From UBA5543 sp964464965 (GTDB lineage Bacteria > Bacteroidota > Bacteroidia > Chitinophagales > Chitinophagaceae): a stretch of 64,000 nucleotides of DNA. Under the pieces are notes generated by a model. That model was not told the origin of the DNA. It searched no databases and was given only the letters and a program-made list of their open reading frames with translations. Made by a program: the position numbers and the translations under genes. The DNA is taken from the NCBI GenBank assembly GCA_964464965.1, contig CAYXHM010000003.1, positions 62,001-126,000 of the forward strand, in the 5' to 3' direction. Shown here piece by piece: positions 40,441 to 49,439 of this stretch. Within the stretch, counting starts at the first letter, position 1; each line of letters begins with the position of its first letter.

Positions 40441-42043
40441 ATAGCTTTATAAATTTGTTAAGCGAGCTATTGCCATCTTTGTCTACTGCTTTTATCAGGT
40501 ACACTCCCTGCGGCCAATCCCCGACGTTAACATGTGTTTCACCAGGCTTAATAATTATGTCTGACACAGCTCTGCCATTGATATCTGATATTTGTACACG
40601 ACTTTCTTGCTGTGCTGTATTCTTTATATACAATTTATCTTGTGCAGGATTTGGATAAAACTGAATATTATCCTCAAGCAGAATCTTTCCGGATATTGCA
40701 TTAGGGTTTCTTCCACTAAAGTGCGCGATAAAGACATCGGTTACTCCTCTGAATGTATCAGGGATATTACCCACATTTGATGGATCTCCATAAACTCCGG
40801 ATACTATAACAGAGTTATTCTCTATTGGATGCACCGAAACAGCCCTGTCGTAAGATGGAGTACCTATCACTTTCGAGTATAATAGTTTCCCTGTACTGTC
40901 AATATTTATTATCCAACAATCGGTACCTCCGTAAATGGTATCAACCATTCCACTTTTAGTGTCTACAGTTCCTACCATCCAGATTGTCCTGTCTTCCGAC
41001 ATTCCGATACCATAAGCATATTCATTTCCCTTTGCTGAACCATAACATTTATTCAGCAGTAAATTATTATCCTTATCCAGGTGCATCACCCAGAAATCTT
41101 TCCCGCCTATATGAATACCGTGCCCATCTTTATGTGCGCTGGTAGCGGTTGAGGAAATATAAATACCTCCTGTACCATCTTCTGTTATATCTGTCGGAGT
41201 AACATCGGTTTCGCCATTACTCATACACCGCGCCCAAATAATATTACCTGTATTATCTAACCTGGAAATGTAAATATCTTTCCGGTTACCTCCACTGCAT
41301 TTGCAATCATAGTCGTGCGATGAAGTGTTACACACCATATAATACCCATCGTCAGGTGCATCGATAATTTTAGCCCAATTTTCCATGCCACTTCCCCCTA
41401 TTATTTTCTCCCAAATTTTATTTCCATTACTGTCAAGCTTCACCATCCATATATTTCCCTCCTTCTTTACCGTATCAACAGGCAGACCGTTTACATCGTC
41501 ACAAATAACTGAGTATACAACTGCTGCAATGAGAAACCCACCATTCTTATCTTGTAAAACATCTTGAATGATTATGTTGTGATATTTACAACTAAATTCT
41601 TTTTTTACAATATTAATCCCTGTACTATTTTTTTTATTAAAAATCAATGTCCTTCGCACATCGGTATAAAATGGATACGAAGCCTGAGTAATATAAGTGA
41701 TGTCTCCATTAGCAAAAGGATAGGTATAGTCTGCAACGTTTACGCCATTGGGCAGCGGTTTGCACCATTCATCAATTAACACTTGACCTGCACTATACCT
41801 TCTGAATGCGGTTTTACGATACTGTGTACAACTAAAATCTAAATTTCCGGAATTAGAATGCGAACGTATTTTTACAATATGTCCATCATAAGTCGGCTGT
41901 ATGTTGTGGCCTGTTTTTATAAACCCCTCTAGAACTTCATCCTCACTATTTCCTCCTAATAATTCAAAAGAGTTTAGCTTTTGGGCGAAGCTTGTACTGC
42001 AGAATAAAACGAGAAGGGTGCAGTTTATTAGTCTTATAATCAT
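40439..42043 (-). CDS. Secreted beta-propeller-like protein with T9SS type A sorting domain
   Basis: This 534-residue protein has a signal peptide (MIIRLINCTLLVLFCSTSFA). Its body is made of repeated WxxKLDSNGNKIWEK-type units (for example at about residues 200-215, 250-270 and 320-340) with alternating 'IGGSG.EN' turns, as in SBBP/beta-propeller surface proteins. The last 75 residues form a T9SS type A domain: FYPNPAQDKLYI, then RVQISDINGRAV, GVYLIKAVDKDG and a basic end FIKL. It should be exported through SprA and attached to or released from the surface. An inverted repeat overlaps its start codon. Confidence 0.9.
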   Translation of the reverse strand: MIIRLINCTLLVLFCSTSFAQKLNSFELLGGNSEDEVLEGFIKTGHNIQPTYDGHIVKIRSHSNSGNLDFSCTQYRKTAFRRYSAGQVLIDEWCKPLPNGVNVADYTYPFANGDITYITQASYPFYTDVRRTLIFNKKNSTGINIVKKEFSCKYHNIIIQDVLQDKNGGFLIAAVVYSVICDDVNGLPVDTVKKEGNIWMVKLDSNGNKIWEKIIGGSGMENWAKIIDAPDDGYYMVCNTSSHDYDCKCSGGNRKDIYISRLDNTGNIIWARCMSNGETDVTPTDITEDGTGGIYISSTATSAHKDGHGIHIGGKDFWVMHLDKDNNLLLNKCYGSAKGNEYAYGIGMSEDRTIWMVGTVDTKSGMVDTIYGGTDCWIINIDSTGKLLYSKVIGTPSYDRAVSVHPIENNSVIVSGVYGDPSNVGNIPDTFRGVTDVFIAHFSGRNPNAISGKILLEDNIQFYPNPAQDKLYIKNTAQQESRVQISDINGRAVSDIIIKPGETHVNVGDWPQGVYLIKAVDKDGNSSLNKFIKL

Positions 42044-42101
42044 TATGCAAGGTTAAAGCGTATATAAAAATACAAATAATATTGTATATAACCTTGCATA
42101 A
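42043..42101 (-). repeat. 13-bp inverted repeat overlapping a start codon
   Basis: TTATGCAAGGTTA (42043-42055) and its exact complement (42089-42101) flank 33 nt of A/T-rich DNA. In the mRNA the 3' arm would end on the A of the start codon of the T9SS type A gene, so folding would hide the ribosome entry region. It could also be a protein-binding site. Confidence 0.55.
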
Positions 42102-42105
42102 AACA

Positions 42106-42129
42106 AAAGGAACCCAAATGGGTTCCTTT
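42106..42129 (-). terminator. Terminator of the lipoprotein gene at 42194-42985
   Basis: A 10-bp stem (42106-42115 with 42120-42129) has a 4-nt loop. On the minus strand TTTTGTTTT follows. It lies 65 nt after the stop at 42194. Confidence 0.85.
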
Positions 42130-42193
42130 CTGTTTTGGATAAATCCACTATCCACTTCTAAGAAATCAGATAGGGCATTTAACGCAAGGGGCA

Positions 42194-42985
42194 TTATTTT
42201 ATGTTAACCGCTGTAACGGCTGCATATTCTTTTATAAACACATATTGCTTACCTGAAATGGTTGGTGTTTTGTACGTGAAAGGCACAACCTCTACATAGG
42301 CAGCGTTGTCAGTTACCGCAGATAAACCACTTAAATCAGAGGCTGTAAACGTAGCCTTTGCAGGTGCAGGATTGCCGCTATATGCCTTCTGCACTATTTT
42401 ACCTTCTTTGTCTATGATGACAACATACACAGAATCAGCACCAGATATGTTGCTGCCCAGTGTTATATCCAGGCCCTTTGCCCTGTCCACTTCTGTAGGC
42501 AAGGTGCCATCAAAATCCGGGAATATCCCTGTATGCGTATAGGAAACAGCACTGACAGAACCTGCTCCTGAAACAGACCAAGCTACACCGCTGCCCAGGT
42601 TAAGCGTAGACGGTGTTAAACCCGTTGTTGCATTGATCAAATAGCTGTTGTTTGTTTCTTTTTTCAGGTCGATTGTATTGATCTTTACCGTACCGGCATC
42701 TACCAGTGTGCTGGAGCCCGGGCTACTGTAAAAATTAGCTATACCCATTTCAGATTCTATATTAACAGGAATAGGAAGTTGTGGCATACTATAGTTAAAA
42801 CCCATTTTCAAAGCAATCATTACGCCTGAATAATCACCCTTGATATTGGGCTGCATCGGCGTAGGAGAAGAAGGAGTAGTAGTTGTAGGTGTTTGAGTAG
42901 TAGGCTCTGTAGGTACTTTGTCGCAAGAGGTGAAACCTATTGCCAATGCAAAAGCAGGGACGATGATTTTTGTAAAATTTTTCAT
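42194..42985 (-). CDS. Lipoprotein of unknown function
   Basis: This 263-residue protein has a lipoprotein signal (KIIVPAFALAIGFTSC, Cys about residue 21) and then a Thr/Pro/Ser-rich linker (about 24-45). The rest is a beta-rich domain with IKGDYSGVMIALKMG (about 49-63) and YVVIIDKEGKIVQKAYSG (about 190-207). The linker suggests the domain is held away from the membrane at the surface. I do not recognise the family. Confidence 0.8.
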   Translation of the reverse strand: MKNFTKIIVPAFALAIGFTSCDKVPTEPTTQTPTTTTPSSPTPMQPNIKGDYSGVMIALKMGFNYSMPQLPIPVNIESEMGIANFYSSPGSSTLVDAGTVKINTIDLKKETNNSYLINATTGLTPSTLNLGSGVAWSVSGAGSVSAVSYTHTGIFPDFDGTLPTEVDRAKGLDITLGSNISGADSVYVVIIDKEGKIVQKAYSGNPAPAKATFTASDLSGLSAVTDNAAYVEVVPFTYKTPTISGKQYVFIKEYAAVTAVNIK

Positions 42986-43026
42986 TATAGTTTTTTTAGA
43001 AGTAAGTAATTATCCATTTTCTAATG

Positions 43027-43034
43027 CAAAATTA
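43027..43034 (-). promoter_or_regulatory. TAnnTTTG box of the lipoprotein gene
   Basis: TAATTTTG on the minus strand ends 41 nt before the ATG at 42985, giving a leader of about 35-40 nt. Confidence 0.45.
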
Positions 43035-43113
43035 CTTTTCACTACAATGAAGACTATACGCCGAAGGGGGTATTTTTATATACGTGCTGGCACGGAGGGA
43101 ATAGCCCCGCAGC

Positions 43114-43758
43114 TTAAATAAGTTGTTGTTCCATAGCGTATTTGATAAGGCCCACTATGGTTTTATTGTTTGTTTTGCGCAGCATATTTTTACGGTGTGT
43201 TTCTACCGTACGCTCGCTGATGAAGAGGATATCAGCTATTTCAGCATTGCTATGTTCATTAGCTATCAGTTTTAAAATTTCAAGCTCCCGCTCCGTTAGC
43301 TTGGGCGCGGCAGGCTGGTCCAGTTTGCGCTGCTGGTGCATTACAAGTGAGGTCAGCTTTTCAGAAACTTCAGAGGAGAAATACATTTTGCCGGACATTA
43401 CCTGTGTTATGGCACTAACAAGCTCTTTATCATTCACATTTTTCAGCAGGTAGCCCGATACCCCGGCTTCTATCATCTCCATAATATGCGGGGCATCGTC
43501 GTACATAGAAAGTGTAATGACGTATAAAGAGGGGTTGAGTTCTTTGATCTTCTGTGTTAGCTCAGGCCCCTGCATACCGGGCATATTAATATCTACCAAC
43601 GCCAGGTCGGGTTGTATCTTTAGTAAGTCATCAAGCAATGCCTGCCCGTTATCGTAAGTAGCCATCACTTCTATATCATCCTGCTTCTCCAGCATGGCTG
43701 TAAGGCCATCCAGCAATATATGATGGTCGTCTGCTATCACAATTTTAATCTTACTCAT
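43114..43758 (-). CDS. NarL/LuxR-type response regulator
   Basis: This 214-residue two-domain regulator has a receiver with acidic pair Asp-Asp at residues 10-11 (IVIADDHHILL), phospho-acceptor Asp about 56 in LALVDINMPGMQG, Thr/Ser in TLSMYDD and Lys in LLKNVNDKEL. The C-terminal helix-turn-helix (about 150-214) has LTERELEILKLIANEHSNAE and SERTVETHRKNMLRKT. It usually pairs with a HisKA_3 kinase, which is not present nearby; the large kinase at 26540-30271 is of a different type. The target genes are unknown. Confidence 0.95.
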   Translation of the reverse strand: MSKIKIVIADDHHILLDGLTAMLEKQDDIEVMATYDNGQALLDDLLKIQPDLALVDINMPGMQGPELTQKIKELNPSLYVITLSMYDDAPHIMEMIEAGVSGYLLKNVNDKELVSAITQVMSGKMYFSSEVSEKLTSLVMHQQRKLDQPAAPKLTERELEILKLIANEHSNAEIADILFISERTVETHRKNMLRKTNNKTIVGLIKYAMEQQLI

Positions 43759-43833
43759 TAAGTACCGGGGCGAAATACGCGTTAAATATACTCAAAAATG
43801 GATATTTATCTACTCATAATCAGGTAAGCAAGG

Positions 43834-46800
43834 CTATTTGCTATCTGCAGGCTGTAAAGATGTGGTAACCCTGTCCAGGAATATATGCACATCTCTCATG
43901 GCCTTCATATTATCCACCACCAGCAGGAAGTTCTTACCCACTTGTTTCAACCTGGCGTTATTCATGTTCCGCTGTATAAAGTCGAGAATATGATTGAAGG
44001 TAGGAGATTCAAAATATGCAGAATTAGGGTCGCTGATGAAGTACAGCCTCAATTGTTTGTTCTTCAATATCAGTTTTTCAAAGCCTAGCTCTTTAGCCAG
44101 CCAGCGGCAACGTATAGTAGTAAGCAGTTCGTTAACCTGGGGCGGTATCGGGCCAAAACGGTCTGTGAGCTCTTCAGCAAACTTCAGTATTTCAGCTTCT
44201 TCTTCCAGGTCGTCAAGCTGTGTATATAGCGATAGCCTTTCTGTAATATTGTCTATATAGCTTTCCGGTATCAGTATCTCAAGGTCTGTGTCTATCGTAC
44301 AGTCCGCTACAAAATCTTTCTTGCGCTCCAGTTCGTCTGCAAATACATCTTTAAAGTCTGTACGTTTCAGTTCTCTTATAGCTTCGGCCAGTATCTTCTG
44401 GTACATCTCAAAACCTATCTCTGCTATAAAGCCGCTTTGCTCGCCACCCAGCAGGTTGCCGGCCCCACGTATGTCCAGGTCGCGCATGGCTATCTGGAAA
44501 CCACTACCCAGTTCATTGAATTGTTCCAGTGTTTCCAACCTCTTGCGGCTATCATTAGGCAATGTACTCTTTGGCGGCGCAACCAGGTAACAGAACGCCT
44601 TCTTATTGCTGCGTCCTACACGGCCACGCAACTGGTGCAGGTCGCTAAGGCCAAACTGGTGCGCGTTATTAATAATGATGGTATTTGCATTAGGTATATC
44701 CACACCGCTTTCTACAATATTCGTACAACACAGGACATCATACTGGTGGTCTATAAAGTTAAACAGCGCTTCTTCCAGTTTATGCCCCTCCAGCTGGCCA
44801 TGCGCCATGCCTATAGAAAGGTCGGGGCAAAGATTGCGCAGCAGGCTTACCATTTCGGGCAGGCTCTGCACGCGGTTGTGTATGAAATATACCTGGCCGC
44901 CACGCTCTGTTTCAAAGTATATCGCATCACGGATAGCGTACTCGTCAAACACCAGCACTTCTGTATGTACAGGCTGGCGGTTAGGCGGTGGGGTATTCAT
45001 AATGCTCAGGTCGCGTGCATTCATCAGTGAGAACTGCAGCGTGCGTGGTATAGGCGTGGCCGTAAGTGTGAGTGTATCTACATTCGCTTTCAGCTCGCGC
45101 AGTTTCTCTTTAGCAGCTACGCCAAACTTCTGCTCCTCATCTATCACCAGCAAGCCCAGGTCTTTATACTTTACACTCTTGCCCAGTATAGAGTGTGTGC
45201 CAATAATGATGTCAATTTTACCCTCTTCCAGCTTTTTTAGTACTTCGGTCTTTTGCTTTGAAGATTTGAAACGGTTGATGTAGTCTATGTTACAAGGGAA
45301 GTCTTTTAGCCTGTCCCTGAAAGTCTGGTAGTGCTGGAAGGCCAATATGGTAGTCGGTACCAGTATAGCTACTTGTTTGCTATCAGCTACCGCTTTAAAT
45401 GCAGCACGCACAGCTATTTCTGTTTTGCCGAAACCCACATCGCCACACACCAGCCTGTCCATAGGCGATGGCGACTCCATATCACGTTTTACATCGGCAG
45501 TAGCCTTACCCTGGTCCGGTGTATCTTCATAAAAGAAGGAAGCCTCCAGCTCTGTCTGTAAATAACTGTCCGGCGAAAACTGGAAACCTGAAGATGCCTT
45601 GCGTTTGGCATAAAGTTTTATCAGGTCGGTAGCGATATCTTTTACCTGCTTCTTGGTTTTGTTCTTCAGCTTCTGCCATGCTTCACTGCCCAGTTTGTTC
45701 ACTTTGGGCTGTGTACCTTCCTTGCCTGTGTACTTACTTATTTTATGCAGGGAGTTGATGTTCACATACAGCACATCATTATCACGGTAGAGGATACGCA
45801 CGGCTTCCTGCATATTACCGTTCACTTCTATTTTTTGCAGTCCGCTGTACACACCTACGCCATGGTCTATGTGCGTAACAAAATCTCCGGGCTGCAACTC
45901 ACGCAGCGCGCGCATGGTTATTGCTTTGCCCTTTGTGTAGGCCTGCTTTACATTATATTTATGATAACGCTGAAATACCTGGTGGTCTGTATAGCAGAGT
46001 ATTTTCTTTTCGTGGTCTATAAACCCTTTGCTGATGGCCTTGGGAATAGGTACGAAACTGATGTTGGCATTCAGGTCTTCAAATATGCTGCGCAGTCTTT
46101 CTGTCTGCTTCGGGTTTTCTGCAAAGATGAATGCCTCGTATTTCTGCGCAGCATGTTTTTGCAGGTCTTCTATCAGCATATTAAACTGGCGGTTGAAGAC
46201 CGGCTGCTCTTCAGTAGCAAACTGCAATACAGCACTTGCTTCGTCACCCGTAATTTTTTGCAGGCTGTTATTATACCATTCAAAAAGGTGCCTTTGCTTC
46301 AGCCTGGGCAGCCATTCTTCCGTGGTTTCAAAATCTTCTTTTGTCAGTTGTTTTAGCCAGGCTTCGTCGTGGTCAACTGCTACGTCATTCACTTGAATTA
46401 CTTCTGGTAAAGACGCTTCCATTTTGCCCAGCCTGCCTAATACGAAGTCAAAATCCTTCGCCCATATAACCGTGTTCTCAGGCAGGTAGTCGAGCAGTGA
46501 TATTTTCTCGGTCGTTTCAAACTTCGTCTCCACGTTGGGAATGATGGAAACGTTGAGCAACTTGCGTTCGGACAATTGTGTTTCGGGGTTGAACAGGCGG
46601 ATGCTGTCCACCTCGTTGCCAAACAGTTCTATACGGTAAGGATGCTCGTTGCCGAACGAGTATATATCCAGTATGCCACCCCTCATAGCAAACTGGCCGG
46701 GTTCGTACACAAAGTCTTCTTTGCGGAAACCCAGCTTTACAAATCGTCCCAGTATTTCATCAATGTTCAGGTTTTCTCCCACTTTGATGCTGATCATATT

Positions 46801-47229
46801 ACCTGACAGCGTTCGTGGATTAACTACCTTTTCAAACAAAGCCTCAGGGTAAGTAACCAATACTTTCTTGCGGGAGTCTCCTTTGCTGAATTTGGTCAGG
46901 GCTTCAGTACGCAGCATTACATGGCTGCTGTTCAGTTCATTAAAACTGCCGGACTTTTTAAATGAGTCAGGATAATAACATATATCCAGTGCGCTGGTCA
47001 GGTTTTCAAGGTCGTTATGAAAATAAGCGGCTTCTTCCCGCTCATTCAGGATAAATACATGATTGGCATCGCTAAGCTGCCATACACCGGTTGCTATAAA
47101 ATTGATGGAAGAACCCCGCAGGTTGGTAAGCGCCAGCCGTAGCTTCGGTCCGGGCAATGAGATGCCACCCGCAATTTGTTTTATGCGGATATCATTCTGA
47201 TATAAACCCTGCAGTACCTGCAAATTCAT
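43834..47229 (-). CDS. mfd: Transcription-repair coupling factor
   Basis: Mfd removes stalled RNA polymerase and recruits UvrA. At 1131 residues it matches the family. The N-terminal UvrB-like region has YPEALFEKVV and the RGGILDIYSFGNEHPYRIE segment. The RNA-polymerase-interacting domain holds GDFVTHIDHGVGVYSGL (about residues 428-444). The helicase core has Walker A CGDVGFGKTE (about 595-605), the DEEQ box in LLVIDEEQKFG (about 690-700) and TATPIPRTLQFS, then the TRG segment. The C-terminal domain begins near residue 960. A TATTTTTG box lies 7 nt before the ATG. Confidence 0.97.
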   Translation of the reverse strand: MNLQVLQGLYQNDIRIKQIAGGISLPGPKLRLALTNLRGSSINFIATGVWQLSDANHVFILNEREEAAYFHNDLENLTSALDICYYPDSFKKSGSFNELNSSHVMLRTEALTKFSKGDSRKKVLVTYPEALFEKVVNPRTLSGNMISIKVGENLNIDEILGRFVKLGFRKEDFVYEPGQFAMRGGILDIYSFGNEHPYRIELFGNEVDSIRLFNPETQLSERKLLNVSIIPNVETKFETTEKISLLDYLPENTVIWAKDFDFVLGRLGKMEASLPEVIQVNDVAVDHDEAWLKQLTKEDFETTEEWLPRLKQRHLFEWYNNSLQKITGDEASAVLQFATEEQPVFNRQFNMLIEDLQKHAAQKYEAFIFAENPKQTERLRSIFEDLNANISFVPIPKAISKGFIDHEKKILCYTDHQVFQRYHKYNVKQAYTKGKAITMRALRELQPGDFVTHIDHGVGVYSGLQKIEVNGNMQEAVRILYRDNDVLYVNINSLHKISKYTGKEGTQPKVNKLGSEAWQKLKNKTKKQVKDIATDLIKLYAKRKASSGFQFSPDSYLQTELEASFFYEDTPDQGKATADVKRDMESPSPMDRLVCGDVGFGKTEIAVRAAFKAVADSKQVAILVPTTILAFQHYQTFRDRLKDFPCNIDYINRFKSSKQKTEVLKKLEEGKIDIIIGTHSILGKSVKYKDLGLLVIDEEQKFGVAAKEKLRELKANVDTLTLTATPIPRTLQFSLMNARDLSIMNTPPPNRQPVHTEVLVFDEYAIRDAIYFETERGGQVYFIHNRVQSLPEMVSLLRNLCPDLSIGMAHGQLEGHKLEEALFNFIDHQYDVLCCTNIVESGVDIPNANTIIINNAHQFGLSDLHQLRGRVGRSNKKAFCYLVAPPKSTLPNDSRKRLETLEQFNELGSGFQIAMRDLDIRGAGNLLGGEQSGFIAEIGFEMYQKILAEAIRELKRTDFKDVFADELERKKDFVADCTIDTDLEILIPESYIDNITERLSLYTQLDDLEEEAEILKFAEELTDRFGPIPPQVNELLTTIRCRWLAKELGFEKLILKNKQLRLYFISDPNSAYFESPTFNHILDFIQRNMNNARLKQVGKNFLLVVDNMKAMRDVHIFLDRVTTSLQPADSK

Positions 47230-47236
47230 TGGGGTG

Positions 47237-47244
47237 CAAAAATA
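47237..47244 (-). promoter_or_regulatory. TAnnTTTG box 7 nt before the mfd start
   Basis: On the minus strand TATTTTTG ends 7 nt before the mfd ATG at 47229, another short-leader case. Confidence 0.5.
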
Positions 47245-47288
47245 AGGTAATCAGGCTTAAGACAGTTGATGAAACAATATTTTAATTG

Positions 47289-47849
47289 TTATTTTTTATT
47301 CTGCGTACTGATAGCTTCTACAAACCACAGGTATTCCTCTACAAACTTATCCAGGTTTTTAGCCATAATATCATTCAGTGGCTTGCCTTGTTCATCAAGA
47401 GATTTGTCCAGTTCGGGCACCAGTAGTTTTTGCGGCATGGGGAATGCCCTTATGGCCAGTATCAGTAGTTGCAGCAGGTTAGACGCATTGATACCGCCCT
47501 GCTTGCCATTCGAACCGCATACGATGCCTATGGGTTTTTTACCCCACTCTTTAGTAAAATAGTCTATCGTATTTTTTAGCGCACCACTGTAGCTGTTGTT
47601 GTACTCGGGTGTTACGAAGACGATACCATCTGCCCCACCGAGTTTTTCACTCAATTCAAGCAGGTTTGCCGGTGGATTTTCCATATCCTTAAGCCTGTTT
47701 TCCATTACAGGCAGGTTATAATCTTTTATGTCTATAAAAGTAATATCTGCTTTGCCGGTATTTTTCAACGCTGTTTCAATGGCACGTGCCGCGCGGATAC
47801 TCAGCCTTCCTTCACGTATGGCGCCGTATAGTATGGTTATTTTGTACAT
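47289..47849 (-). CDS. NAD(P)H-dependent FMN reductase-like flavoprotein
   Basis: This 186-residue protein has a flavodoxin-like fold of the NADPH-dependent FMN reductase family (PF03358). The FMN-phosphate loop is in ILYGAIREGRLSIRAAR (about residues 4-20), and the flavin-contact motif VFVTPEYNNSYSGALKNTID (about 77-96) is the typical 'P.YN.s.p..LKn.iD'. IVCGSNGKQGGINA matches the next conserved loop. The electron acceptor (quinone, azo compound or free FMN) cannot be told from sequence. Confidence 0.9.
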   Translation of the reverse strand: MYKITILYGAIREGRLSIRAARAIETALKNTGKADITFIDIKDYNLPVMENRLKDMENPPANLLELSEKLGGADGIVFVTPEYNNSYSGALKNTIDYFTKEWGKKPIGIVCGSNGKQGGINASNLLQLLILAIRAFPMPQKLLVPELDKSLDEQGKPLNDIMAKNLDKFVEEYLWFVEAISTQNKK

Positions 47850-47906
47850 AAAAATCGTAACTTGTAGTTATAACAAATGTAATTGTTTACTGTTTAAATA
47901 CTTGTT

Positions 47907-48170
47907 ATGAGAAAATACCTTGTACTGCTGGCTGCTCTTCCCTTCCTTGCTTCCTGCGAGAATACATGGGACAGTGAGTCGCGTGAGATGTTTGTACAAG
48001 GTTGCATGAATAGTGCAAAAGATGAAATGACCCAGGAGGCGGCGAAAAAAATGTGCGACTGCCGCCTGGAAAAAGCCATGGACAAGTATCCCAATTTCTC
48101 TGACGCTATGGAGCATATCATGGAACTGGCAAACGACCCTGCCATGAAAGAATGTGAACCTAAAGAATAA
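47907..48170 (+). CDS. Small Cys-rich lipoprotein
   Basis: This 87-residue protein has a lipoprotein signal (YLVLLAALPFLASC, Cys about residue 17). Four more cysteines follow at positions near 33, 50, 52 and 81 in a short helical domain, including EAAKKMCDCRLEKAMDKYP. The CxC pair suggests disulfides or metal binding. The function is unknown. Its stop overlaps the convergent dehydrogenase gene by 11 nt. Confidence 0.8.
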   Translation: MRKYLVLLAALPFLASCENTWDSESREMFVQGCMNSAKDEMTQEAAKKMCDCRLEKAMDKYPNFSDAMEHIMELANDPAMKECEPKE

Positions 48171-49335
48171 ATTTCTTTTTCTCCACAGCAGCATACATGC
48201 GTAATAACACGCTGGCCCGGTAGCGGTCTTCGTGATATTGGTTATACAGGTTATCCAGTATAGCCAGGCATTTGTCTGCGCCCCAATCATCGCACCATTG
48301 CAATAATCCTTTAGGGTAGTTTACCCCTTTGGTCATAGCCAGGTCCAGGTCTTGTGCAGATGCTATGTTCAGGTGCAGCGCTTCTACAGCTTCATTTATC
48401 AGCATAGCTATTACACGCTCTGCAATGTGGGTGCCAAGTTCTGCGTCTTTATGCGGCTGTGGTTGTTCTGTACCTTCTGCATAATTATAAAAGCCGCGGC
48501 CTGTTTTACGCCCCAGCCATCCTGCTTCAAGTAAACGTTTTTGCGAGAACGATGGTTTGTAACGCGGGTCGTAAAAGAACGATTGAAACACCGTTTCGGT
48601 TACTACATAATTTACATCGTGCCCTATATAATCTGTCAGTGTAAATGGCCCCATTTTAAAATCGGCTAGCTCTGTCATAGCCCAATCGATTGTGGCCATA
48701 TCCGCAATGCCTTCTTCCATAATGCGTATGGCTTCTCCATAAAATGGTCGCGCTACACGGTTTACAATAAAGCCGGGCGTATCTTTTGTTATCACAGGCA
48801 CCTTGTCCCATGCAGCCATCAGGGTTTTACAGTCCTGTACCAGTGCAGCATCTGTCTGCACTGCCGGCACTACTTCTACCAGCGCCATCAGCGGTGCGGG
48901 ATTGAAAAAGTGTAACCCTAATACCCTGTGCGCGCCTGTACATGCCGCAGCTATAGATGTAACAGATAATGATGAAGTATTGGTAGCCAGCACGCATTCA
49001 GTACTTACTATTTTTTCTATATCTGCAAATACTTTTTTCTTAACGTCAAGGTGCTCAACAATAGCTTCTATGATGAGGCCGCAACCTGCCAGTGCATCCA
49101 GGTTTGTAGCATAGCTGAACTTACTGCTGATGCTTACCGTATCGGGCAGCTTTCCTTTGGCTACCAGTTTTTCGAGCGTAGTTATCAACGCTGTTTCAGA
49201 TTTTTGCAGCGCATGGGCATTGGTGTCAAACACTATTACGTTATGGCCTGCCGTAGCAGCTACCTGCGCTATGCCACTACCCATAGCACCCGCACCTATT
49301 ATACCTACCGTTGTTTCTTTCGTCAGACTTTGCAT
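48160..49335 (-). CDS. 3-hydroxyacyl-CoA dehydrogenase (PaaH/Hbd-like)
   Basis: This 391-residue NAD-dependent enzyme oxidises 3-hydroxyacyl-CoA. The Rossmann motif is GIIGAGAMGSGIAQVAATAG (about residues 11-30). The catalytic His is in VLGLHFFNPAPLM (about 141), with the Ser/Asn region LATNTSSLSVTSIA before it. The C-terminal domain has PGFIVNRVARPFYGEAIRI and a partial second repeat (NEAVEALHLNIASAQDLDLAMTKG, shown here only in its first 20 residues as NEAVEALHLNIASAQDLDLA). This length is typical of PaaH, which acts on 3-hydroxyadipyl-CoA in phenylacetate breakdown. The paaABCD genes lie 29 kb away, so the pathway link is plausible but unproved. Confidence 0.88.
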   Translation of the reverse strand: MQSLTKETTVGIIGAGAMGSGIAQVAATAGHNVIVFDTNAHALQKSETALITTLEKLVAKGKLPDTVSISSKFSYATNLDALAGCGLIIEAIVEHLDVKKKVFADIEKIVSTECVLATNTSSLSVTSIAAACTGAHRVLGLHFFNPAPLMALVEVVPAVQTDAALVQDCKTLMAAWDKVPVITKDTPGFIVNRVARPFYGEAIRIMEEGIADMATIDWAMTELADFKMGPFTLTDYIGHDVNYVVTETVFQSFFYDPRYKPSFSQKRLLEAGWLGRKTGRGFYNYAEGTEQPQPHKDAELGTHIAERVIAMLINEAVEALHLNIASAQDLDLAMTKGVNYPKGLLQWCDDWGADKCLAILDNLYNQYHEDRYRASVLLRMYAAVEKKKFIL

Positions 49336-49439
49336 ATAATGGCGAAAATACTGCTTTTGGCTAAAAGCGTTGAATAGTAAGGTGGAGCAGGGGTGGTATG
49401 TAAAATATATATAGTATATTTATTTACGAACTGTTTTTT

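Noticed and set aside
44437..46356. Long plus-strand frames (about 200 codons each) opposite mfd
   Set aside because: They have no domain features and mfd motifs on the minus strand are continuous across the region.
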